DNA from: Liolophura sinensis
Lineage: Eukaryota > Mollusca > Polyplacophora > Chitonida > Chitonidae
Assembly (NCBI RefSeq): GCF_032854445.1
Contig: NC_088306.1
Coordinates: 15,683,386-15,743,385, forward strand
Direction: 5' to 3'
DNA: 60,000 nt
This document shows, piece after piece, positions 1 to 11,000 of this stretch; position 1 is the first letter of the stretch, and each line of letters begins with the position of its first letter. The notes under the pieces were generated by a model. It saw nothing but the letters and a program-made list of their open reading frames with translations. It searched no databases and was not told where the DNA came from. The translations under genes and the position numbers were made by a program.

Positions 1-2386
1 TCCATGTAGTATTTCCCAACCCATCACTCCATGTAGTATTTCCCAGCCCATCACTCCATGTAGTATTTCCCAACTCATCACCCCATGTAGTATTTCCCAA
101 CCCATCACTCCATGTAGTATTTCCCAACCCATTACTCCATGTAGTATTTCCCAACCCATCACTCCATGTAGTATTTCCCAACCCATCACACCATGCAGTA
201 TTTCCCAGCCCATCGCTCCATGCAGTATTTCCCAACTCATCACTTCATGTAGTGTTTCCCAACCCTTCACTCCATGTAGTATTTCCCAACCCATCACTCC
301 ATGCAGTATTTCCCAAACCATCACTCCATGTAGTATTTCCCAACCCATCACTTCATGTAGTATTTCCCAACTCATCACCCCATGTAGTATTTCCCAGCCC
401 ATCACTCCATGTAGTATTTCCCAATACATCACTCCATGTAGTATTTCCCAACCCATCACTCCATGTAGTATTTCCCAACCCATCACTCCATGTAGTATTT
501 CCCAACCCATTACTCCATGTAGTATTTCCCAACCCATCACTTCATGTAGTGTTTCCCAACCCATTACTCCATGTAGTATTTCCCAACCCATTACTCCATG
601 TAGTATTTCCCAACCCATCACTTCATGTAGTGTTTCCCAACTCATCACCCCATGTAGTATTTCCCAACTCATCACCCCATGTAGTGTTTCCCAACCCATC
701 ACTTCATGTAGTGTTTCCCCACCCATTACTCCATGTAGTATTTCCCAACCCATTACTCCATGTAGTATTTCCCAACCCATCACTTCATGTAGTGTTTCCC
801 AACTCATCACCCCATGTAGTATTTCCCAACCCATCACTTCATGTAGTGTTTCCCAACTCATCACTTCATGTAGTATTTCCCAACCCATCACTCCATGTAG
901 TATTTCCCAACCCATCACTCCATGTAGTATTTCCCAACCCATTACTCCATGTAGTATTTCCCAACCCATCACTTCATGTAGTGTTTCCCAACCCATTACT
1001 CCATGTAGTATTTCCCAGCCCATCACTCCATGTAGTATTTCCCAACCCATCACTTCATGTAGTGTTTCCCAACCCATCACTCCATGTAGTATTTCCCAAC
1101 CCATTACTTCATGTAGTATTTCCCAACCCATCACCCCATGTAGTATTTCCCAACCCATCGCTCCATGCAGTATTTCCCAGCCCATCACTCCATGTAGTAT
1201 TTCCCAACCCAACACTCCATGTAGTATTTCCCAACTCATCACTTCATGTAGTATTTCCCAACCCATCACCCCATGTAGTATTTCCCAACCCATCACTCCA
1301 TGTAGTATTTCCCAACCCATCACTCCATGTAGTATTTCCCAACCCATCACTCCATGTAGTATTTCCCAGCCCATCACTCCATGTAGTATTTCCCAACCCA
1401 TCGCTCCATGCAGTATTTCCCAACCCATCACTCCATGTAGTGTTTCCCAACTCATCACTCCATGTAGTATTTCCCAACCCATCACTCCATGTAGTATTTC
1501 CCAGCCCATCACTCCATGTAGTATTTCCCAACTCATCACCCCATGTAGTATTTCCCAACCCATCACTCCATGTAGTATTTCCCAACCCATCACTCCATGT
1601 AGTATTTCCCAACCCATTACTCCATGTAGTATTTCCCAACCCGTCACTCCATGTAGTATTTCCCAACCCATCACACCATGCAGTATTTCCCAACCCATCG
1701 CTCCATGCAGTATTTCCCAACTCATCACTTCATGTAGTGTTTCCCAACCCTTCACTCCATGTAGTATTTCCCAACCCATCACTCCATGCAGTATTTCCCA
1801 AACCATCACTCCATGTAGTATTTCCCAACTCATCACCCCATGCAGTATTTACCAACCCGTCACTCCATGCAGTATTTCCCAACCCATTACTCCATGTAGT
1901 ATTTCCAAACCCATCACTTCATGTAGTATTTCCCAACTCATCACTTCATGTAGTGTTTCCCAACCCATCACTCCATGTAGTATTTCCCAGCCCATCACTT
2001 CATGTAGTATTTCCCAACTCATCACTTCATATAGTGTTTCCCAACCCATTACTCCATGTAGTATTTCCCAAACCATCGCTCCATGCAGTATTTCCCAACC
2101 CGTCACTCCATGTAGTATTTCCCAACTCATCACTTCATGTAGTGTTTCCCAACCCATCACTCCATGTAGTATTTCCCAACCCATCGCTCCATGCAGTATT
2201 TCCCAACCCGTCACTCCATGTAGTATTTCCCAACCCATCACTTCATGCAGTATTTCCCAGCTCATCACTCCATGTGCTGTTTCCCAACCCATCACTCCAT
2301 GTAGTATTTCCCAACCCATCACTCCATGTAGTATTTCCCAACCCATTACTTCATGTAGTATTTCCCATACGTGTGAGTATTTCCCA
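1..2386. repeat. 27-bp minisatellite, about 88 copies
   Basis: The unit is close to catgtagtatttcccaaccc plus atcactc. It begins before the window and ends near 2386. Variants (ccc/ctc, atc/att, tag/cag) are shuffled, and a stretch around 202-327 recurs about 1485 bases later (55 units) at 1687-1812. Because 27 is a multiple of three, long frames stay open on both strands; these are not treated as genes. Confidence 0.95.
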
Positions 2387-2649
2387 GGATATAATATAAA
2401 AGACTAGAGCATAAAGAGTAAAACCCCAGCAGCGACGAGAGCGTGACAGTTGGCAATCGGCCATACGTAACGGATGCAATACTGTCTCTTCTCAGTTTAC
2501 CTCAGTTAGGGATTTATTATAGCTTTTCATGTAAATACTTAAATACTAGTATAATATCCTAGAACCGTAGTTCAGACAGCATTTGGTAAAAAAAAGAGCA
2601 GCGATGGTGACGTCATTGGTCCAGAATTAATCAAAATACTGCATTGTCA

Positions 2650-2880
2650 TCAGATTTTCTGATAATAAAGACTTTCGTGTGATAGAACAGAGATTTCAGT
2701 GTGAAAGAAAGAAGACTTTTATGCGACAGAACATGGAGTTTTATGTGAAAGAACAGATATTCTTTTGTTACAGAACCGAAACTTTTGTATGACAGATCAG
2801 AGATTTTTCTGTGACAGAACGGAGACTGTCGTGTCACAAAAGGGAGACTTTCGTGAGACAGAACAAAGGCTTTCACCTGG
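2650..2880. repeat. Degenerate ~32-bp tandem repeat
   Basis: Seven or so diverged copies of a unit like gacagaacagagacttttgtgt. Confidence 0.6.
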
Positions 2881-4917
2881 CAGAAAACATTCTACAAATA
2901 TTTGTGATAAGGTTGATCGATCAGCAACATTTAAAATAAAGATGTTACTTTTAATTCATCAGACACGATAAGGGAGGTTCAAGATCGATAAAACCACCTT
3001 TATTCGGTGAGATCTGAGTGGAGTCAGAAAACCTGTGACAGGTTTTTAAAGTGGCCCGGATGCTCACCGGAAGACTGGAAGTAGCTGTGCAACGATCTGT
3101 ACTTTGAGTGCATTAGGGGGCATTTTAAACTGCATTACTGTAGAGCACTGGCATGCAAACGGTTCTATGTGGGTCACATTTAACTCCATGGTCCGGGGAT
3201 AAAAGGCTGATGGAATCATACGATTACATCTGCAAATGCGGAAACCTCGGCGCCAAAACATGTGGGTCTAAAGGCGTACCAAACACGCATTGCTTTCTAA
3301 TGTTTCGCTGTGTTCGTGAGTTACATTGTTACTTTGAGACGGCATTTACTGAAAGTGTCACGCTAAGGTTTGTACCGTGGTGTATATAGATGCAGAATAT
3401 ACATTAGCGGTCTGTTTCATATTCTATAATAAGCTAGATGTGTTAACAGAATATATAATAAATGAGATAAAGGTACTGCGTTGAAGATAACACGTTTCAA
3501 AAGGGCCGTCTTTCAGTGTATACAAAAAACTGACTGTGTCGGCTTTAACCATGTTAAATGAAGGATATTATCAGTTTTAATTCAGTCAATAGATTGTCTT
3601 ACAGTCTCAAACTACAAGAGATCACGCAATAGTATTGTTCATTTTGCAAGGCACAGTGGACAAGTTCCAGGGAAGCCACCAAGCAGACGCTGAAAGGATT
3701 GGAGAATATTTGCTGTATTCTTGCCAAATGGGCATGGCCCATATTCGTACTCAGATGTGTTTGTGATGGATTACAGAAACTGCTATTAACAAATGTGATG
3801 ATCGATCTCAGACCCTGCTTAATAGGCAGTGTATCGATGTAGCTTTGATGTCACGCCAGGGGTTCGCATATGTATCGCCCCAATAGTCAGACGCAGACAA
3901 TGGACTAGTTAGGCACATACTGATGAGGCTTTGAATGGAACTGTGAATACCTATGGCTAGGGACGTGCTAATGGTTGTCAGACATTCGAACTAGAGACGT
4001 TCACAGTGTCTCCGTGACTGAGAACCTGGACGGATACACTCCAAAGCGGCGTCCAGCTTTATCTCGCTCGTGGATTCCCGATAACTAACCCATTACCACC
4101 AATCAAAGGCGCTGATCAGATGGGCCGATATTCGACACTGAGGAAATGTTTAACCGGCTATTGGACGTTGATGAAAGCCTTTGCCTCCTTACTCCCTCCA
4201 ACCGCAGCCGATCCCAACCGACTCATAGACGGGTTTTCCATGTACGCGTGCTTTCATGACTGGTGTTTTTTAATTGTTGTGTTTTCTGGATTGTGAACGC
4301 GAGCACTTGCCGGTAGAATCACTATCGATGTTTCGTGTTTAATCTGCCTCAGCAGCTGCGTGGCAGTGACCAAATATTGACTGGAAACGGTTTCATTGCA
4401 ATACATCGTCTCGTGGGATTACCGTTAATAGAGTCTGTGATTTGTTATTTGGAACCTCGCTTTGCCGTGTTTTATCACATCTTAAGCAAGAATCACATAC
4501 CGAGATATCGATGGTCTTTGCTTAACGTTGACAAAAACGAGAGCAGAGATCCCGCTAGTCTTGTATAACCAGGCTCGTTGAAATGTTTCGCACGCTGTCG
4601 CTTATCGGTCTGTTTGTTGATTGAGGTATATGGAAGCTCCATCCAAGCTATTCTTCTAGTCATCGCTTGTTCGAGGCATACCTGAAATTATCCTTGTTCT
4701 GGAGATGTGAAACCGAACAGTACATGAATTACACGTCACAGTAAGTGTATAACTTGACCCGCTGTCGCCACCCAGAGTCACACCTGCTGCTGTGTACCTC
4801 TTGGAACTTCGAACGCCCAGAAGAGTTGAAATCTTCGCCTAAAACAGTTTATTTTAGTGGAACCACCTTCAGTGCTGCTAGAAACGGTTTCTCCAGTGCC
4901 TACCTACATTGTTCACC
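2881..4917. other. Upstream region of the sulfotransferase, no gene seen
   Basis: No exon, TATA box or repeat is convincingly visible. The 5' UTR and promoter of the sulfotransferase should lie in the right part. Confidence 0.4.
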
Positions 4918-5095
4918 ATGACGTCACAGCCCATGGCACCTTGGAGAAAACACGAATTCACGCATAAGTTGCCAGGGGAGCACGTGTATAACGGAATCCT
5001 CTTCTTTGGGTTCTCGCCCCCAGATACCCTGAGAGCTGTGAGAGATTTTACCGTACGAGAAGACGATGTCTTTATAGCTACATATCCAAAAGCAG
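4918..5095 (+). CDS. SULT1: Sulfotransferase exon 1 (start to PSB loop)
   Basis: This exon encodes residues 1-59 plus one base and ends with TYPKA just before a gtaaga donor. The intron splits the glycine codon of the PAPS-binding loop, which is a typical SULT intron position. A TTG codon nine bases upstream is in frame, but the ATG at 4918 is the plausible start. Confidence 0.9.
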
Positions 5096-8000
5096 GTAAG
5101 AATACTTTCTGTAAATTAAAGAAGTGTGTGAATGTGATAATTGTTGAACGGGAGTATTTGACCATGTCGTCAAGATATCTCTACGGTTTGGGACCTATGC
5201 ACCCAGCTATTGTCTCATTTTCACAATTCCAAATCCCCTACATTTTCATTTCGCATGCACGAGCGCTGAATCAATGGCAAAATGCGGTGCTTGTCTCTGA
5301 ATGTGATGCTTGATTTCCAGCCTCAAGGGATTCCTCTGCCCCGGTGTTTGCTGCGCATTGGTGTTAATGAGCAGATCGACAGCCTACGTATTGAAGTTTA
5401 GACGGTTCTTTTTGAGATCAACTGCCTCCCACCGGTACACCATAAACACTGAGCTCATGATATATTTGAAAAAAATTTCATTTACCCCGTGGTTTATTCC
5501 AAGCGCTGTGGTTAAAGCCACCTCAGTCGTCTTATCGATGAGTTTTTGCTCCTTGTTCCCCAAAACAATGGAGATATTTTAATGGTTGGACGACAAGACG
5601 TTTGTCTAATTAATTAACTTGCCACATCAGGTGCTGGCTAAATAGCAGACTCGATCTGACAGTTTTCGCCCTGCATTATTTTGCTGGGCATTAACAATAA
5701 ACAGTCGAAATCGCATGTACATGGGTTTAAAGGAAAAGACAACACTTGACCAAATGTATATATGTGCTGATAAAAGGTTAAAAAGCGTAAACCTTTTTAG
5801 TTTAGAGCTCTGTCTCAAGGCACACACCAAAACTTAAAACAAATACAGGGGCCTCGTTCCCATGCAAGACAACACAGACCTCAAGTTTGAGTGAATGAGT
5901 GATTGATTGGGGTTTATCGCCGTACTTAACCATTTTTCAGTCATATGACGACGAAGGAATCCTTAGTATGCATGTAATGTGCCTCCTTGTCGCAGGGCGG
6001 AATTTCCACCGCTCTTTTATCTAGTGCTGCTTCACTGACACGCCTTAACGAAGGCAAGTAAGGCGCCCAGCCCGAGCCATTACACTGATACGGGTCAGCC
6101 AGTAGTTGCACTATCCCCTTCATGCTGACCGCCAAGCGAGAGAGCTGCAACACCCTGTTTTAAAGTCTTAGGTGTGACTCGACCCAGGATTGATCCTGGG
6201 TCTACCGCTCCCGAAGAGGACGCTCTACCAACTGTGCTAGCTGGGCCGGTAGCTTAAGTTTGAACATAAACTACAAGAACGGTATAGAGGATGGTGAAAT
6301 GGTATTCTAGTTTTTTAAACTGTTTGGATTCTATGTTGTTTTACATTTCTTATCATTTGGATTATACTAATATGATTACAGCGTCAGGCTCATCTAATAT
6401 GAATAAATGGCTATACGACTACGCTACATCATATAGTAATATCACATGTCTATCGTAATACGTCCTAAATAATACAGGCCTAATTTGAGGTACATGGTGT
6501 TTAATACACATAACTGGCCGAAATACGGATTCGATTTATTACAGAGACCTGGCCATATCTATAATATATTCACGATTGGTTGCCTGGTAGGCTTCCTTTG
6601 ATGAAGCCCGACACGAAAGGGGCGGTGCGGAGACTTGCCGAAACAAATATGTCACGAGAATTTCATCTGTTTCATCAATCTTTCTGTCAAACCGAAAAAT
6701 ACACAGCCTTTTTATTCCGCCTAAAACTTTTAGGGTATCAGTGTTGCTGGAACATACAGGTACAGAGGCCAGTAAAAGGTATTGCCCGACATTTACAGTC
6801 GTTCGGCAGCTGTCTCACATATTTACTTGCAGACATGGATGGCTAAGATGGTAAACTTTAGATTGCCAACATCTTAAACACAACCGTGAGGTTCCAAAAA
6901 CAAGGTTCTTCAAGGGTTTCGCGTAATGTTAAATACAGCTGACGTCTTATGCAAATTTCGATGTTGAGACTTCGATTGATACATGTACATGTGTAAAGAG
7001 CACTGGTTAATGAATCTAAATACGTTATTTTCGTAACTAAAGACTTAAGCAGCGATTGGTTTGCACGTTGGTGATTGAATAGGTCACGGTTTAATGTAGA
7101 TCGCATATGACGTTAACGCCTCTCATTTCAAGAATACAATACGAGATTACTCTTCCAACAAGTCAATTTATGCATAAATCAAACATAACGTGCCTCAAAG
7201 GCAAGACATCAGAGGAATGTGTTCAGAAATATACATCATATTATTTCTTTTTCACACTTTTCTTACCAAGACATTTCACACAAATCAATTATTTTCCAAG
7301 GTGGGCTTTTGAGACAATGTTTTTAGAGGGTTTTTCACATTTTTATTTTGAGCGATAAAGTTCAATGAAATTTATTGGAATAATCGTAAGGTAAAGTTCA
7401 CCACAGATGATTTTACAGGAAATAACTGGTTTCAAATGTTCCGTAGGCAATAAGGGAAGTTCTTATAATAAAAACTGACCTCCAATTTCTTTATTATCTT
7501 ACATGCTTTGTATCTGGCAAAACAATCTTCTAAAAAACAGTAAATGAAAACAGTTTTGGATACAGTGTTGTGCGGCGCTTCAAATGACACTGACTCTGTT
7601 ACATCGCTTAGGTTTACTTGGGCATCAGTTTGGAATACAACTTACAGGAGCAAAACAAACTATTAGTCTATTGTCTATAATACTTCAACCTGACCACCCG
7701 ATTGCACAGTTGCTAGAGCATCCGCTTTGGAGCGGGTAGAGTGTCCGCTTCGGTAGCGGTCGATCCACGGTCAATCCTGTCACACCTAAGACCTTGAAAG
7801 ATAGATGAGGCACTAGATAAAAGAGAGGTGGAAATCCGTCCTGCAACAACGGAGGCACTCTAAGGTTTCCTTAGTCGTAATATGACCAAAAATTGTTAAG
7901 TACGACGTTAAACCCCAAGCACTCCCTTACTCACTCACTCAACCGGACCAAACTAGTCTTCTGAAATGAACATGGACCCGCTAAAGTTAGACTACGGATA

Positions 8001-11000
8001 AAAAAAACACGCACCTCGAAGAATAACATCGAATCGAGGCTCAGGATAAATATATCGTCTCCGTTGTAGATCAATATCTTGGGAAGGACTTATCGCGGTA
8101 AGAGTTTGATAATCGATCACAACCACTTAGCACTAAATTGCTTTTATTATAGCTAATGCTACAGCAATCAAAGGGCTTGATACCAGTTACCTCGCGTTTG
8201 CTAGATGACAATTACTATCGATAAGGCAGGTGGCTCGATGGTTAATAGAAAGAACTTTGAGAGCATTTGACCATACTTTCTTTCGTGCAAAGTACATATC
8301 CCAACATGGAGGCAGGGAAATTCTATTGCCTTACATTTAAACGATATTACCAGGAATCATGGAACCTTAAAAAAAGCCCTGTCTCTTTTTCAAAATAAAA
8401 ATAAAGGTAGCAAACACTTTCTTCCATGAATCTATATGCTAGTAATATGTTAATGTAGCAACACCTTTCATGGATGGCACGGTTTCTGCTATGAAACTTT
8501 CGATGTTAAGAGGCGAATGATGAATCTTCTTGTTAAACAAACGTGTTTTGTCATGAAACGCCCATTACATGTGTATCAGAAAAATCACATGTGCTGTCAA
8601 AGACTACACATGCTATCTTACTGCATTCATATTGTTTATATCCCCAAAACTACTACAGAGATACGGAACGCACAATGTCCCTCACTATGTCTCATTAAGA
8701 GACATTTTATTATCCGGATAACTTCCTGGTGTAATTGTGATATTTCATTCACAGACAATAGTCCGGCCTGTAAAGCAAACCACGTAGTAAAAACTTATTT
8801 CCAAAGTGTTTGTTTTTCGCCATAAGCCTTCCACAACACACATGTACTCCGTCCGGGATTCAGTCCCTTATGGTAAATTACTTTAGTTGAAAATTATACT
8901 ATATGCAAATTAGGTGTTCATAACACCAAACATAAGCCTATTTAAAACACATTTCAACTTTAAAATTTGTCCGCAGGAACAACATGGATGCAGGAAATAA
9001 TCTGGCTGATCATGCACGATGGCGATTTTAAAGGAGCCAGTGAGACGCCTGTTTACTTCAGGTCGCCATTCTTGGAATTCAAAGATGAGATCTTGAACGA
9101 GGTTGGTTTAGAGCTGGCCAACCCGATGTCGTCCCCGCGAGTCATCAAGACACATCTTCCTTACTCAATGATACCACGACATTTACAGCAACACAGCTGT
9201 AAGGTAATAAGACTTAAGATTTATTTGGAGAAACATGGCCAAGCCAAAGAAAAAAACACATTTTTAAGCTTGTAGCTTAGAAGCAATAACTGGATTCGAA
9301 CCGGTGACCTCGCTGGTCTAATACCAATGGTCTGGAATGAATGTTTAATTGTCCTGTCATTTTACGGCAATGGTAACAGATGGTGTCGATCGTTAACGCG
9401 TATGTATAATTCAGTTGTTGGTGCAAGATATGTGGTGGAGGAATTGTTTCCTTAATTAATTTGATACTTGCAAAAACACTCATCTTTGTTATTTAAATGT
9501 ATTTATTATTTCCATAGTTTGTCACATGACCGTTGTTTAAGCTCAGTTTTGTTTTACACCCATTTTATTGCTTGATGTTTTCCCATCCACTTTTGCATTA
9601 TTTGAATAGATCCGTTACCAAATATAAATGAACAATGGTTTGTCCCCAAGCAGTGTACATCAGTTAACGCAATGTGAGTCAGAATGGTACCGTGGCTCAG
9701 TTGGTTAGCGTGCTAGCACAGCGTAATGACCCAGGAGTCTCTCACCATTGTGGTCGCTGTGAGTTCAAATCCAGCTCATGCTGGCTTCCTCTCCAGCCGT
9801 AGGTGGGAAGGTCTGCCAGCAATCTGTGGGTGGTCGTGAATCAAATCTTTATGTTGAATTAATAGATTATGTGTGTTATATTTAACAGAAGAATCTGTTG
9901 CGATGGCAGAATACACTCTAGCGTCATTCAGACAACAGACTTTCTGTTGAAATAAACAGATTCATTTTTTGAGAGTAGCTTAGGAACTTGGGCCAAACTT
10001 GGGAACTGGCCTCCTTTAATCAAATTCAAAAGCGCAGTGGCGTCACACTTAGTAATGGCGGTTTTTTAATCGTTTGGCACCCTACATCCAAAGCACTGGT
10101 GTGTTAAACTGAATAGGGTAGACCTTGGAGGCCAAGTGGTTGTGATAACGCAGTAAAATGGCCCAGGAGGCTCTCACCAATGCGATTGTCGTGAGTTCAA
10201 ATCCAGCTCATGATGGTCATACGCTGGACTGTCTGCCTGCAACACTACAGATGGTCCAGGGTTTACCCCTGGCTTTGCCCGATTTCCTCCTAGCGTACAT
10301 GCTACTGAATACACACAATACTCCAATCAAATATATAACTAAACTGAAAACGAGGAACAATTTTACGCATATCGGTCAGATATCAATATCTTTTGTTTGT
10401 GTTTTTCTTACTTCAAACGTCAGACTGTGGTCGTGTTTCGGAATCCAAAAGACCTGTGTGTGTCGTATTACCACTTCTACAAGTCCAGCTCATCCATGGG
10501 GAATTTCCAAGGCAGTTGGGAGGAATTCTTTGAGATGTTCATGACTGGACACGGTACGCAATGAACTCGTAAAAATTTTCTGTTCTATTTCCACATGTGT
10601 GGATAAGGTTGTGATAAATTTCCACACGTGTAGTTTATAGGTTGTGATAAATTTCCACACCTGTGGTTTAGGTTGTGATGAATTTCCCCACGTGTAGTTT
10701 ATAGGTTGTGATAAATTTCCACATCTGTGGCTTAGGTTGTGATGAATTTCCTCACGTGTAGTTTATAGGTTGTGATAAATTTCCACACCTGTAGTTTAGG
10801 TTGTGATGAATTTCCACACGTGTGCGATGAATTCCAACGAACGTGGTTTAGGTTGTGATAAATTTCCACACCTGTGGTTTATATTCTGATGAATTTCTCC
10901 CACGTGGGGTTTAGGTTCTGATGAATTTCAACACGCGTGGTTTAGGCTGTGGTGAATTTCCACATGCGTGATTTAAGTTGTGATGAATTTCAACATCCGT

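Noticed and set aside
252-2399. 715-codon open frame of nine-residue repeats
   Set aside because: It lies in the 27-bp minisatellite. A unit length divisible by three keeps frames open on both strands, and no splice or start context supports a gene.
3064-4568. Small frames upstream of the sulfotransferase
   Set aside because: Under 80 codons, no family resemblance, no splice structure.
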